Of a stretch of DNA of 64,000 nt, positions 45,101-53,189 are shown in pieces (the first letter of the stretch is position 1; each line of letters begins with the position of its first letter). Under the pieces are notes generated by a model. That model worked only from the letters and a program-made list of their open reading frames with translations, made no database searches and was not told the origin of the DNA. Both the position numbers and the translations under genes were made by a program. The DNA comes from Brasenia schreberi (taxonomy: Eukaryota > Streptophyta > Magnoliopsida > Nymphaeales > Cabombaceae), in the NCBI GenBank assembly GCA_036023115.1, contig JAYKKT010000079.1, positions 10,407,501 through 10,471,500 on the forward strand, given 5' to 3'.

Positions 45101-48100
45101 GGGGGCGATAGGATTACTTAACTTGTGATATACCTCAACCTCCTACTATAGATCCTCTTTATTCACGATGACATAGGGAAAATGCACTTGTTAGTGCATG
45201 GCTTATACAATCCATGGTACCATTAATTGGCAGTACATTTATGTTTTTAGAAACAACTAAGGATATTTGGCTAGCAGTTCAAGAGGCCTATGCTAAGAGG
45301 AAAAATATTGCTAAAAATATGACCTTATTGAGAAGATTAGAAAATGCATATAGGGAGGAAGATCAATAAGTGAGTATTATGCAAAACTTAGAGGTTTATG
45401 GGAAGAATTACAACTTTATTCGAAGACGAAATGTCAAAGTTGCACACAAGAGCTCAATGAGGAATTTGAAAAACGAAAAGTATTTGACCTTTTGTGGGGT
45501 ATTTCTTCATAATATGAAGCTGTAAAAAATAATATTCTTAGCGGAGAAGAACTTCCTTCCTTGAGCAGACTGTACTCGCTTTTACTTCGGGAAGAAGACA
45601 AAATATTTAGAGAAGAAAACTAAAATTAGTTCCGAGACCACTGTATTTGTGGGAAGGAACCCTTCTAATTCTTCACTCTCTTGTGGAAGAGGAGGATATG
45701 GACGTGGTAGAGGTATATCATCACTTACTTCCGAAGAGAAGGATAAATTAACTTATTTTCACTGTGAAAAATCACGACATACAAAATAGACATGCTGGGA
45801 ATTGGTTGACAGACCTACTTATTATTATAATAAACCTAATAAAACTTACTTCAACAGTGATCAAAGTGACAAACAGAATACAAAAAGCAGTGCAACCGTA
45901 TTAGCATATATGAAGAAAGAGATCGAGTTACTTAAGGCTCGTTTGATCGATTCACAAACCCCATCTACTTCCTCTAATGTTGATTCTCAAGCAACAATGA
46001 CATACCCATTTTCATTTATAGCTAAGGGTAATGCATTCATTCCTCATTTTAAGATATGGGTTATTGATTCTAGTGCCACATATCACATAGTCAGTAGGCG
46101 AGATTTCTTTGATAACTATGATATCGTGGTTATATGGTATATGGTATGTTTAGGAAGTAATGTAGTATCTTGAAAAAGTAAGAAGTGATATGTGGTGGCC
46201 AGGTCCAGTGCTAAAGCTGAATATCGTGCTATAGCTCTCGACATGTGTGAAGGTCTATGGATTATATCACTTCTTGAGGAGATTGGTCTAAAAAGAAATA
46301 TTCCAATTAACTTCTTCACTGATAGTAAAGCAACTCTTCATATAGCTTCAAATCCAAATTTTCATAAGAGGGCCAAACATATTGAAATAGACTGCCATTT
46401 TATCAGATAAAAAATTTCTCAAGGAATCTTCAATCTCATCCATGTTCGTTCAAGAGATCAATTGACAAATATTCTCACGAAACCTGTTCCAATTAATGGC
46501 TTTAAAAAGGCTCTTGTCAAGTTGGGTATCTCAAGTTTTCAAGACCCAACTTGAGGGGGCGTGTTGAAGATTAAGATTAATTTATGTTTCCGTTATGTAT
46601 TTGAGTTTAGATTAGTTTATGTCTCTATTGTGTATTTGAGTTTATGTCATAAGCAGTTTGGGTCCCAATGGATCAGAATCTGATTCATTGGGAATCGAGT
46701 AAAGTCAATCACTAATTAGGGGTATTTAGGTCATTTAAGTTATATATGTGTTCTATATATACTTAAGTATGTAGTTAGGGTTTGTGGGTTGAATAAAAGA
46801 AATTATGAGAGGATGCGGCATCCATCTGGGTGCCGACCTCCATTTGCAATCTATGTTCAATTTATCATTTTTTGTTATTGCTAAGCTCTTTGAAGATGCA
46901 ACACAACAATAATGCTTCACACTAATAACCATTCGATAAACAAGAATATGACATGGAATTTACTGTTTCTTATAATACTTTAGTTTTCTTTTTTGTCACA
47001 TCATTTTGTCGTGGAGAGTAAGGAGCCGTAGTTTGATGAATGATTTCAGTAGACTCAAAATAATTAGGATTATAACATCCTCTTCACTTATTGGTTCTCA
47101 AACATTTACTTAAAATTTATTTTTGAAGTTTCACTTAATTTAAAAATCTTAAACTTTTCCAAAATATTATCCTTTACATGTATCAAAGGTATCTAATGAT
47201 CATTAATAAAAGTTATAAAGTACCTTTTACCTCCTATCATTGGCCAACCATATGAATCACAAACATTTGAACGCATTAAACTCAAAATTTTAAAACTTCT
47301 TTCAATTATTGGAAATGGGAGTCTAATGATTTTGTTACGCATATAAGTAGAACATGAATATATTGATTTCTCAACTTTTGGAATTAAATTTGTTTTGATC
47401 ATGTCATGCAATTTTCTAAAGTTCACATGTCTTAAATGAAAATACCAAAAATTAGATGAGTCAACATATAAGCAGAAACAACATCCTTATTATTGAAATT
47501 CAACTTCAACCTAGATTCACATTGATAACCCTTTCTAACAAATATGTGGCTCTTAGACAAAATAAATTTGTTCTCAAATACACTTTTAAACCCATACATA
47601 TTAAGTAACCAATGCCATTTTTTTATATATTTGTTACAAAGAGTGCATCCTTAAGAGTGAAAACTTTACCCGAAGTAAATTCAAGTTCAATTGTTCATCT
47701 GTCGTTCGCTTAAGTCGTAGAAGCATTATGCATGTATAAAATTGATTAATCTTATTCTATTAAAGTTTTGAAGAGACATGGTTTTTACATACATGATGAG
47801 TAGCACCAAAGTTTGCCCACCAAGATCTAATGTCTTTTATCATATTTACTTTCGATATGATGACAACAAGATTACTTTCCAAGAATTAGGACTCTTGTCT
47901 TTGTTCAACCTTTTCAATTATTGACATTTATTCTTATAATAATCGAGCTTTCGATAATAGTAACATCAACCATTCCTTTTCTTTTGGTATCTTTATTAAG
48001 AGATTTTTTGGAATCTCGATTTTTTTCTTTGAGGGCTCTATAGACTTAGCTTCCTCGTAACATGGACTTTCTCTTATATGATCTTTAGAATCATCTTGCT

Positions 48101-50192
48101 TTCGATACTCGTCGCCGAAGATGATTAACCAATGACTTAGATTTTTTTTTTGTAATTCAAAGTTCTTTTAAAATCTTTCTAAGAAAGAAGAGTTTGTTAT
48201 AATGATGGTTTTATCTATACTCATTTTATGGTATTTAAAATTATTTAAGATCCATTCAAGCTTATAGAATTGCTCTATAATAGATCTACTATCTACCATG
48301 TTAAAATTATTGAAACGAGTAACAAAAATTTTCTTACTTATAGTATTCTTCATTCTATCATTTGCTATCTTATAATTATTTAAATGAGTAACAAAAAATT
48401 TCTCACCTTTAGCATCTGATCATGTACTTCGCTTCAAGTTTATCCCAGAAGTCTTTTGTAAATGCCGATGTTTGGTATGTGTCAAATAAGGTATTTAACA
48501 TGCCGTTGAGTATTTGATCCATGCAAATATAATCGTTATTGTCTCACTTTTGTTGTTTGTGTGTTTCTTCAAGACTGTTATTCTCCACTACTTCTCTCGC
48601 CTAGGTGCAGTGAGAATATACACACTTTAAAAGTGGTAAGAAGGAAGTATAACTTTTTTTCATCGTAAAAATTGCCACCGTAATGAAGTCAGATGAACCT
48701 AAAGATTGTTGGTGTTGAGCTCTTGTGGATGATATAGTTTCTTAAGTAATTGGTACCTAAGAGATCAAATTTAATATCCTAAAAAAAAGTTAGGATAACA
48801 CTATTCTTTGAGGTGTAATAAACGCTAACATTTAGGTTTATTTGTTGTCACTGGTGTTAAATAACAGGATGCAATGAACCTAGGCAAATACCTTTAGGAT
48901 ACAATGAAGACCTTCGGTTCATCTTTTATGAACACAACCGAGTCCTAGATAAACCAGTAAAACAAAGATGATCAATGACACAATGAGCCTCTCTCTCTCT
49001 CTCCTGACTAAGTGGTTGACTCATACAAGCTTGTGAAGGATGTCATGGTGCAATACCTGGGAGCATGCATCTAATAAGGGTTTACTTATCGTAGGTTGCC
49101 AAAGAAAAAGATATGACAAGGAAGTGTACTTCTAAGATGGGGAAAGTTTAAAAGAGGGAGAAGGAATCTGAAACTTCAGCACTTAATCACATGATCTCTA
49201 CAATTAGCTTTAGCTCTAACTTATGGTATTCATGCATTGGTTTCTGCATTTGAATTCATTGTGTAAGTACCACCTAGTGCAACAATATGTTTGGACTCAT
49301 TTTCTCTTTGGAACTATCTCTTCATTCTGTTTGTAGATCTTATCAGTACCTGCAGATTAATTTTCAGTCAATAACCTTGTAACTTGTGGGTGCGCTTTGA
49401 TGATGCAGAGTTGATGAAATTCTGTCCTCACATTCCATTGGTGGCTGAAGAGGACTCGGCATTCTTGAAGTCGGGTATTGTGAAGAATAAAGATGGGGAT
49501 GATGCTTATAACTTTCTAGTGGACTCTATCATAAAGGCTGTGACAAATAATGTAAGCTGTGGGAGTGAAAGACTCAGCTCTGATGATGTATTGCAGGCAA
49601 TCGACAGAGGAGGAAAGGATGCGTATACTTTTGGATCAGAACCTGCTACATACTGGGTAAGATGAATAATGAACAGAAGGCTTTAGCTAATTAAGGAAAT
49701 GCAAATATATAGATCCATATCTATTTCAATCTTAGCTGTATCTTGTCATATGGTACATGCAAATCTTACGGCTTGTTATTGTGTAATAGTTGCTAAGAAT
49801 AAGAAGCTTCTTATATGCATGACTGGACTGGAAGTCACTATTGAACCACAAATAAGGGCAGAAGCTGGGTAGGATAGGGCACACTCTCTTTACTGATCGA
49901 CCTTACATACCAAAAGCTGTCCTGTCTCTGTAAATGTTTTTCTTGACTGGTTGCGTATGCATCTTTTGAAAGAAACCTTTGATAAATTTTCTCTTTTGAT
50001 GACTAATGTAGTTTGTTTTATCATCTTATGGGTATTTGAGTTATTGTAAGAATTTCCATGTGGGACACATGCTTCTTTTACCATTTTAGTGAACTCAACA
50101 TGCTGAGCTTGATTTCTTGTACTTACCTGCAGGTGCTTGATCCAATTGATGGAACAAGAGGATTTTTGAGGGGCACGGAGTCATTATATGTG
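30021..50192 (+). CDS. PAP-specific phosphatase (3'(2'),5'-bisphosphate nucleotidase), 5' half; join of five exons
   Basis: Join 30021-30121, 30467-30563, 30663-30768, 49409-49656, 50133-50192, giving 204 codons with every junction in frame. The enzyme removes the 3'-phosphate from 3'-phosphoadenosine 5'-phosphate (PAP), the by-product of sulfotransfer and a stress signal, and is a Li-sensitive, Mg-dependent member of the FIG superfamily. Residues 1-34 are Ser/Arg-rich and suit an organellar transit peptide. [13 protein letters not shown] (84-96), PLVAEED (111-117) and [12 protein letters not shown] (184-195) hold the expected metal ligands Asp84, Glu115, Asp187 and Asp190 (numbering mine, by analogy to yeast Hal2). 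The third motif (W-D-x-A) and the C-terminal half lie beyond the window. The best family match by memory is the mitochondrial/chloroplast-type plant PAP phosphatase. No stop or frameshift is seen, so the gene may be functional despite its huge introns. Confidence 0.88.
30123..30175. repeat. (TC)n microsatellite touching the exon 1 donor
   Basis: About 26 TC dinucleotides begin at the T of the GT splice donor of intron 1. The donor is therefore gt followed only by ct repeats, an unusual +3 to +6 context. Confidence 0.95.
30467..30563 (+). CDS. PAP phosphatase exon 2
   Basis: Follows an attttcag acceptor. It encodes [20 protein letters not shown] then [12 protein letters not shown], the N-terminal helix of the phosphatase fold. 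It ends in phase 0 at GAG|gtggtt, a slightly weak donor. Intron 2 is 99 bp. Confidence 0.85.
30663..30768 (+). CDS. PAP phosphatase exon 3 (first metal motif)
   Basis: Follows an aaactag acceptor. It encodes [20 protein letters not shown], then [15 protein letters not shown] plus the first base of a Glu codon. DQTPVT..AD is the first metal-site motif of the family. The donor gtaatg opens the 18.6-kb intron 3. Confidence 0.88.
30907..31180 (-). repeat. M1 3' LTR
   Basis: Direct repeat of 48713-48990. Shared in order: tgttgag, attggtac, aaatcaaatttaata, gttaaataac, aaatacctttaggata and aatgaagacc. Identity is moderate, so the element is old. The outer (low) edge is at TG. The inner edge is approximate. 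Confidence 0.7.
31315..31640. repeat. Diverged minisatellite, about four units of 80-95 bp
   Basis: Units share taat.a.cataattac.actcaagaa, then agtgctac-like and ataccataa.ttacaa(c)cacta. It lies in the 3' non-coding region of M1 and has no coding signal. Confidence 0.65.
31999..32307. repeat. Tandem duplication, two units of about 152 bp
   Basis: Both units run from ctttatgagcactttag through gttataagtctattaataa and gtaggaccaagtgtcttttc to tatttaacttattgaact, with few differences. It lies between the RNase H end and the 3' LTR of M1. Confidence 0.85.
32340..32768 (-). pseudogene. M1 RNase H remnant
   Basis: The - strand reads [57 protein letters not shown] and [13 protein letters not shown]. 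These are the copia RNase H blocks (usual E-A-E-F-x-A-L-A-x-x-x-K-E-A-x-W-L-R-N and C-D-x-x-A-x). It directly abuts the TSD of LINE A. Confidence 0.75.
32769..32786. repeat. LINE A TSD, 3' side
   Basis: ccaactgacatttaaata, matching 35847-35864 with one mismatch. Both copies belong to the M1 coding sequence G-Y-L-N-x-S-W. Confidence 0.85.
32816..34018 (-). pseudogene. LINE A reverse transcriptase, 400-codon open segment
   Basis: Runs from [20 protein letters not shown] through [12 protein letters not shown] (A box; the usual catalytic-Asp stretch F-I-D-L has His here), [33 protein letters not shown], and the C-terminal [12 protein letters not shown], [20 protein letters not shown] and [10 protein letters not shown] segments to HVADPV. 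A stop separates it from 34031-34402, the RT N-terminal part. The Asp-to-His change in the A box would by itself abolish polymerase activity. Confidence 0.85.
34031..35691 (-). pseudogene. LINE A endonuclease, linker and RT N-terminus (broken)
   Basis: In order on the - strand: [20 protein letters not shown] and [52 protein letters not shown] and [27 protein letters not shown] with [13 protein letters not shown]; the charged linker; [40 protein letters not shown] and [20 protein letters not shown]. At least five frameshifts or stops separate these blocks. Confidence 0.8.
35847..35864. repeat. LINE A TSD, 5' side
   Basis: ccaactgagatttaaata, one mismatch from 32769-32786. Confidence 0.85.
35865..36121 (-). 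pseudogene. M1 reverse transcriptase remnant between LINE A and LINE B
   Basis: The - strand reads [41 protein letters not shown], the conserved copia block (usual T-R-P-D-I-A-Y-A-V-G ... H-W-x-A-x-K-R-I-L-R-Y-L-K-G-T). It is bounded by the two LINE TSDs, which shows both LINEs landed in M1. Confidence 0.75.
36122..36140. repeat. LINE B TSD, 5' side
   Basis: tggagaagagatggtataa, identical to 39422-39440. Confidence 0.92.
36343..36510 (+). repeat. Two tandem leader units with a conserved stem-loop
   Basis: Each unit of about 85 bp starts with a small hairpin: ctacattttcgcccgaatgtag, then ctacattgctgcccgaatatag. It continues gtgaat.a.ttg.agagagggt. Other copies (LINE 1, LINE A, LINE C) keep the stem although the loop varies. 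Confidence 0.7.
36498..39386 (+). pseudogene. LINE B endonuclease-reverse transcriptase, one frame with three stops
   Basis: A single frame of 963 codons with stops at 37257-37259, 37269-37271 and 38130-38132 and no frameshift. Endonuclease: [20 protein letters not shown] (Glu), GGDLNGHVG (Asp, Asn), [12 protein letters not shown] Lys/Glu-rich linker follows at about codons 255-400. [40 protein letters not shown] (A-box Asp present), [13 protein letters not shown] and [11 protein letters not shown]. The C-terminal domain ends HVADPV. Compared with LINE 1 the stops stand where Gln (twice) and Trp codons are expected, so single transitions explain each. It cannot make a full protein as it stands. 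Confidence 0.88.
39422..39440. repeat. LINE B TSD, 3' side
   Basis: Identical to 36122-36140. Confidence 0.92.
39441..39810 (-). pseudogene. M1 reverse transcriptase remnant between LINE B and LINE C
   Basis: The - strand reads VCTLIS, then [14 protein letters not shown], the classic copia RT block (usual K-S-L-Y-G-L-K-Q-A-P-R-Q-W). Farther on is [14 protein letters not shown] in the place of the block that follows Y-V-D-D. It is interrupted upstream by the LINE C TSD, which lies in Q-P-K-G-I-V-V. Confidence 0.78.
39811..39832. repeat. LINE C TSD, 5' side (22 bp)
   Basis: Begins tacaacaattcctttagg. Identical over 22 bp to 43199-43220. Confidence 0.92.
39833..43198 (+). mobile_element. LINE C (RTE type)
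   Basis: Bounded by perfect 22-bp TSDs. The first 105 bp are scrambled. A short leader-like piece (gttaggcttccaacaccctt) and unrelated sequence precede the true leader, which starts near 39938. Endonuclease, linker and RT follow, ending in a TTG tail. Many stops are present (for example 40422-40427, 41647, 42165), so it is more decayed than LINE B. Confidence 0.88.
40310..43190 (+). pseudogene. LINE C endonuclease-reverse transcriptase, heavily broken
   Basis: Recognisable blocks: [20 protein letters not shown] near 40330; a stop in the ILCL.ETKW motif; [20 protein letters not shown] in the open stretch 41181-41648; a later frame (42177-42458) with [13 protein letters not shown] and [12 protein letters not shown], where the FADD catalytic Asp is replaced by Asn; and a C-terminal frame (42625-43002) ending near [11 protein letters not shown] small deletion near 40940 removes part of SQTQIDYF. 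Confidence 0.82.
43199..43220. repeat. LINE C TSD, 3' side (22 bp)
   Basis: Identical to 39811-39832. M1 coding sequence continues directly to the right. Confidence 0.92.
43221..43956 (-). pseudogene. M1 integrase C-terminus and RT N-terminus
   Basis: The - strand reads, in order from 43956: [22 protein letters not shown] (integrase end), [32 protein letters not shown]...DFQKEKK (usual W-x-x-A-M-x-x-E-x-x-x-L), [13 protein letters not shown] and NGELDEVYM, running into the LINE C TSD as K-Q-P-K-G-I-V-V. The stretch between GFSQKE and NGELDE is shorter than usual, so part of RT is deleted. Confidence 0.75.
43957..43961. repeat. Copia C2 TSD, left (ataat)
   Basis: Identical to 46909-46913. 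Confidence 0.85.
43962..44319 (+). repeat. C2 5' LTR
   Basis: TGTTGAAG ... ACAACA. It matches the 3' LTR closely but has an extra 12-bp duplication near its start (aagttgaagatc) and scattered substitutions. A TATA-like ctatatatacttaag precedes the probable transcription start near 44170. Confidence 0.88.
44320..44331 (+). other. C2 primer-binding site
   Basis: tggtatcagagc, complementary to the initiator methionine tRNA interior, as in many plant copia elements. Confidence 0.85.
44476..44733. repeat. Tandem duplication in the C2 leader, 129-bp period
   Basis: Two almost identical copies, each starting tatgaaacaatcttgatatc and ending near attaatatcaaat, between the primer site and gag. Confidence 0.88.
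44990..46173 (+). pseudogene. C2 gag and protease start
   Basis: Frames read [51 protein letters not shown] and then a zinc knuckle [17 protein letters not shown] (near 45758-45810, one stop inside). An open frame 45802-46173 includes [12 protein letters not shown], a decayed protease motif (usual W-I-I-D-S-G-A-S/T-x-H; Gly is lost). Stops and frameshifts occur at about 45110, 45370 and 45510. Confidence 0.8.
46186..46555 (+). pseudogene. C2 RNase H C-terminus
   Basis: [40 protein letters not shown] and [15 protein letters not shown] are textbook copia RNase H blocks. A stop follows, then [20 protein letters not shown] and LTKPVP to the polypurine tract. The join to the gag/protease part is the deletion breakpoint. 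Confidence 0.85.
46562..46908 (+). repeat. C2 3' LTR
   Basis: Same TGTTGAAG...ACAACA structure as the 5' LTR without the 12-bp duplication. A polypurine tract directly precedes it. Confidence 0.88.
46909..46913. repeat. Copia C2 TSD, right (ataat)
   Basis: Identical to 43957-43961. Confidence 0.85.
46914..47430 (-). pseudogene. M1 gag-preintegrase / integrase N-terminus
   Basis: An open stretch 47426-47193 on the - strand reads [53 protein letters not shown] and [18 protein letters not shown]. These are the copia gag-preintegrase zinc domain (C-x-x-C part) and the integrase D-D-35-E start. It continues in other frames to the C2 insertion. Confidence 0.8.
47431..48712 (-). pseudogene. M1 gag and leader
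   Basis: On the - strand: [20 protein letters not shown] and [12 protein letters not shown] near 48420-48545, then [20 protein letters not shown] and [20 protein letters not shown] at 48353-48168. These are copia gag (UBN2-type) blocks. A partial duplication of the codons around NEEYYK/ENFCYSF lies near 48310-48420. Stops are frequent. A primer site is not clearly readable after the LTR. Confidence 0.7.
48713..48990 (-). repeat. M1 5' LTR
   Basis: Direct repeat of 30907-31180 (see that entry). The high edge is approximate and is followed by a short (ct)n stretch and unique intron sequence. Confidence 0.7.
49409..49656 (+). CDS. PAP phosphatase exon 4 (second metal motif)
   Basis: Acceptor gatgatgcag|AG completes the Glu codon begun in exon 3. 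It encodes [20 protein letters not shown], then a variable stretch and [20 protein letters not shown] and [13 protein letters not shown] is the second metal motif. The donor TGG|gtaaga is strong. The pyrimidine tract before the acceptor is weak. Confidence 0.9.
50133..50192 (+). CDS. PAP phosphatase exon 5 (DPIDGT motif)
   Basis: Between cttacctgcag and gtaattt. Its 20 codons read [20 protein letters not shown], the inositol-phosphatase-family signature with two metal-binding Asp. It is phase 0 at both ends. The following exon (expected to start near G-L-A-L-V-V) is not found up to 64000. Confidence 0.9.
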
Positions 50193-50284
50193 GTAATTTA
50201 CATTTCATGATAATTGGTGGCTGGAAAGCAAATTTCATCAAATTGGTGACTTGTGAATAAATGTTTCAAGGTTTTGTCCTCAAT

Positions 50285-50372
50285 AATGGACTAAATAAGG
50301 ACTACTAAATCATTTCCAAATAATTCATGTAGTAAGGACTACTAAATCATTTCAAATAATTCATGTAGTTTT
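50285..50372. repeat. Tandem duplication, about 39-bp period
   Basis: Two copies of aaggactactaaatcattt.caaataattcatgtag, one base different, in unique intron sequence. Confidence 0.85.
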
Positions 50373-50919
50373 TCTTTCTTTTGCTACTGTATCAAGATTA
50401 GTTGCATACAACTTTCAAAAGCCTTACACTTCTGCAATTGGTTCATATACGAAACATACATGAAACAGATTGACCTTGGTGTGAAGGAGATATCTTATTG
50501 TAAAACTTATCATGCAGCTGTAAACCGTTTGTGGACAATCTTTCTGATGGCGGAAACAGTATTGCACGTGTAGGAGAATATTAGGTAGGCTGTCAGAGCA
50601 TGTTCAAGAACAGAGCATGCTCAATGATATATTGTGTTTTGTATCTAAGTGGGTTGAATTATATGGCGTTATTTGAGAAAATTCTATAAAGAAAAAAACC
50701 ACAGAAAATAATCCTATATAAGGCACCAAATATGTTTGTACACGACTCCTTTGTAGTCGAATTTTCTCTTGTTTCTGCAATTCCTTTGTGAAATCATCTT
50801 TGTTCATTCTTCTAACTCTTGAACCTGCAAGAGGAGCTTGTTACTTGTTATTTGCCATATCTATGAAATCAGAGGTGACCATTTCATTCGTAACGTTGAT
50901 CTCCTGTTCCATCAAATGG

Positions 50920-50924
50920 TTAAC
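50920..50924. repeat. G2 TSD, left (ttaac)
   Basis: Identical to 59143-59147. Confidence 0.85.
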
Positions 50925-51514
50925 TGATAGGAATCGAAGAACATGCATAGACAAGCTGGGCATGAAGAGGACATTAAAGATAAATCCCACTCGAACGGTT
51001 TCCATGTCCAGGGTTGACCCATGACCCGATCTAGGGCTAGGGCTTAGTAATTCCAGATTTAGTGGATCTGTTTTGATACTTAAGTAGATCCATTAAAATT
51101 CGCATTCAGGTCCAGGGTACCTGTTTTGAACTTTAAAATACACTTTTTTCACCTTTTTGTTCTATTGGTTAAATGGGAGGTAGACTGTTTAGTCATGATT
51201 ATGTTGTAGAAAGAAATATTTATTTGATTGGCTAAGCTGAGAGGCCTGGTTCTTGCATAAATACCTATTTTCTAAATAAAAAGGCAGTTGTTTGGATTAC
51301 ATCAAAGGAAGTTGCAAATTTCTTCTCTTATCTGGGCCTTCAAGGTTCAGTGGTGAGTTCATGGCTTCCTCTCCTTATCAACATACTTCCTCTCCTTATC
51401 AACAATCCTTGTTGTGGCAAATTTGAAGTTGGTTAGTATTCTTTCCTCCATTTCATACTCCTCATCAAACCCATTTCTTGAAAAATCTCGTTTCAAGGTG
51501 AAGCAAGCACAACA
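50925..51514 (+). repeat. G2 5' LTR
   Basis: Begins TGATAGGAATC and ends CAAGCACAACA. It is closely similar to 58565-59142, with a TATA-like cataaatacctat at 51255-51267. It contains an extra short duplication (tcctctccttatcaaca, twice, near 51370-51405) absent from the 3' copy. Confidence 0.88.
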
Positions 51515-51532
51515 TTTGGTGCTTTCATTGAG
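51515..51532 (+). other. G2 primer-binding-like site
   Basis: tttggtgctttcattgag directly follows the LTR. The same sequence with two changes occupies the same place in G1. I do not name the tRNA. Confidence 0.5.
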
Positions 51533-51559
51533 ATCTCATTTCAAAAATCGTCATTGTGT

Positions 51560-52171
51560 TTTTTGGTACATATTTTGATATCATGAGTGCCTTAAACAAC
51601 AACAATGGCAGAAATGTCGACTCATATGCCTTTCCTTCTTGCCCCAGAGGAGTATCTTTCGATCATGTCAGATTGCTTACTATAGAAAGAAGATTGTTGT
51701 TCAAATGATACAACTAATGCAAATGATGATACAACTGAGTACCAATACACCTGTTCAATCGGGTGAATAATTCTAGCCTCCATCTAGTTCCAACTCGCCC
51801 ATTGCAAATTTAGATGATGAAATAGAAGCATAAGAAGCCCTACCACTGATACATAATAGGCAAGTAGAGTTAAGGATAGTGCAAAATGAATCATCACCAC
51901 ATCCAAAACTTAACATTCCAACTTTCAAAGGATCAAGTGCACCCGAGTACTTAGAATGGGTATATATGGTAAATAAGATTTGAGTTTTATAGTTATTCTA
52001 AAGAAAAAAAAGTTAAGCTTACCGCAATGGAGTTTACACTATATGCGAACTTATGATGGGGAGAGCACCAAAGACCAGCGACGGCGGGACAGTGAAGAAG
52101 AGGTTAGAAACTGGAGACTTATGAAAAAATTAATGAGCAAAAGATTTGTGCCAGAGTATTATAGTCAAGAG
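51560..52171 (+). pseudogene. G2 gag, N-terminal part
   Basis: Translation in pieces: SSNSPIANLDDEIEA, HPKLNIPTFKGSSAPEYLEW, LMKKLMSKRFVPEYYSQ. These match the plant gypsy gag pattern (I-P-x-F-x-G-x-x-x-P-x-x-Y-L-x-W ... M-R-x-R-F-V-P-x-x-Y). LINE D is inserted right after this motif. Confidence 0.75.
52157..52171. repeat. LINE D TSD, left
   Basis: tattatagtcaagag, identical to 56571-56585. A third, one-base-different copy follows at 56607-56621. Confidence 0.85.
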
Positions 52172-52721
52172 TATAAAGATGTTAGTATTAGCTTTGGAGA
52201 GGTAGCCAAATCAGAAAAGTATATAAACCACAATTTCTACTAACGTATTCAAAAAAATAAAGTCAAAGAGGCTCTTAAACATATAAAGGGTGGTAAATCG
52301 GTAGGACCAAACAATATTCCTATAGAAGTTTGGAAAATATTAGAAGAAATAGGAATCACTTGGCTCATTAGACTATTTAATGAAATATGAAGAAACCAAA
52401 AGATGCCCGAGGAATGGAGAGCGAGTACACTTATATCCATATATAAGAACAAGGGAGACATTCATAATTGTGTGAATTATCGAGGTATCAAGTTAATGAG
52501 CCATACTATGAAATTGTGGGAAAGAATTATCGAACGTAGGTTAAGACAAGTATCAAGTATAACAAAGAACCAATTTGGATTCATGTCAGGCAGATCTACT
52601 CTTAAGCAATTCACCGTTTCAGATGTCTTATGGAATATTTTAGAGCAAAAAAGAAAGACCTTCACATGATATTTATTGATATAGAAAAAGCTTACGATCG
52701 AGTACCGAGAGAGGTTCTTTG
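52172..52721 (+). pseudogene. LINE D RT, N-terminal part
   Basis: Reads [79 protein letters not shown] and NQFGFMSGRST, with a stop at 52390 and a frameshift near 52605. It ends in the R-V-P-R-E-V-L segment at the copia junction. Confidence 0.8.
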
Positions 52722-53071
52722 TGTTGGAATTACCGAGAAACGCAACGGATAATAAACAATAGAATATATTGATAAAAGAGGAAGAGTAATAATGGAGATC
52801 GGAGGAGGGGGCGGACCTTCAATGGAGGTCGGCCCCCCTCTTTCTCTCTCTATCTTAATCCCAGCAACCTTAAACCCTAATACAACCTCTCAACCCTTAT
52901 ATAATGAGTTATAAAACGTAAAATGACCAAAATACCCCTAGTACAGAAAATTACCAAAATACCCTTACGACTTCGGACAATTACAATAATACCTAAAATA
53001 TCAAATTTATTGTTCTAAGACATCAACCTTACTAAAACTAACTTTAAACTCATATTCTTCAATGTTCAACA
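52722..53071 (-). repeat. Element T 3' LTR (left)
   Basis: Closely similar to 54464-54769, with an extra about 45 bp (ggcggaccttcaatggaggt region, 52812-52855) that the other copy lacks. Confidence 0.85.
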
Positions 53072-53189
53072 CCCCCCTCAAGTTGGGGGTGAGATACTTC
53101 GAACTCCAAACTTGTCAAAAATCTTTATTTTTCTGCAACATTCTTTATCTATCTTCATCACTGGTCTAATCTTCAACTTCTTTTGACTG

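Larger units (their letters stand above)
43962..46908 (+). mobile_element. Copia C2, internally deleted, complete ends
   Basis: 2947 bp with ataat TSD, LTRs of 358 and 347 bp, a canonical copia primer site tggtatcagagc right after the 5' LTR (44320-44331), and a polypurine tract ttgagggggcg before the 3' LTR. The interior keeps gag, a zinc knuckle and the start of protease. It then jumps near 46150-46190 to the RNase H C-terminus, so integrase and nearly all of RT are gone. Confidence 0.9.
30907..48990 (-). mobile_element. Copia element M1, host of four later insertions
   Basis: A Ty1/copia element on the - strand, identified from remnants in the correct order: 5' LTR (48713-48990), gag (48100-48600), gag-preintegrase (46914-47430), integrase to RT (43221-43956), RT (39441-39810), RT (35865-36121), RNase H (32340-32768), 3' non-coding region and 3' LTR (30907-31180). 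Insertions LINE A, LINE B, LINE C and copia C2, each with TSD, separate the pieces. Subtracting them with their duplicated target copies (about 12.7 kb) leaves about 5.4 kb, a usual copia length. The element's own TSD was not found. Confidence 0.8.
30769..49408 (+). other. Intron 3 of the PAP phosphatase gene, 18,640 bp, filled by nested transposons
   Basis: Bounded by TTG G|gtaatg and gatgcag|AG TTG. The split codon gives Glu and the protein reads on as [20 protein letters not shown], as expected for the family. About 18.1 kb is copia element M1 plus the elements inserted in it. Subtracting them leaves about 0.55 kb of original intron (30769-30906 and about 48991-49408). Confidence 0.85.

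Noticed and set aside
30907..48990. Treating copia/gypsy copies as endogenous viruses with envelope genes
   Set aside because: No envelope-like frame is seen in any of them. All are broken plant LTR retrotransposons.
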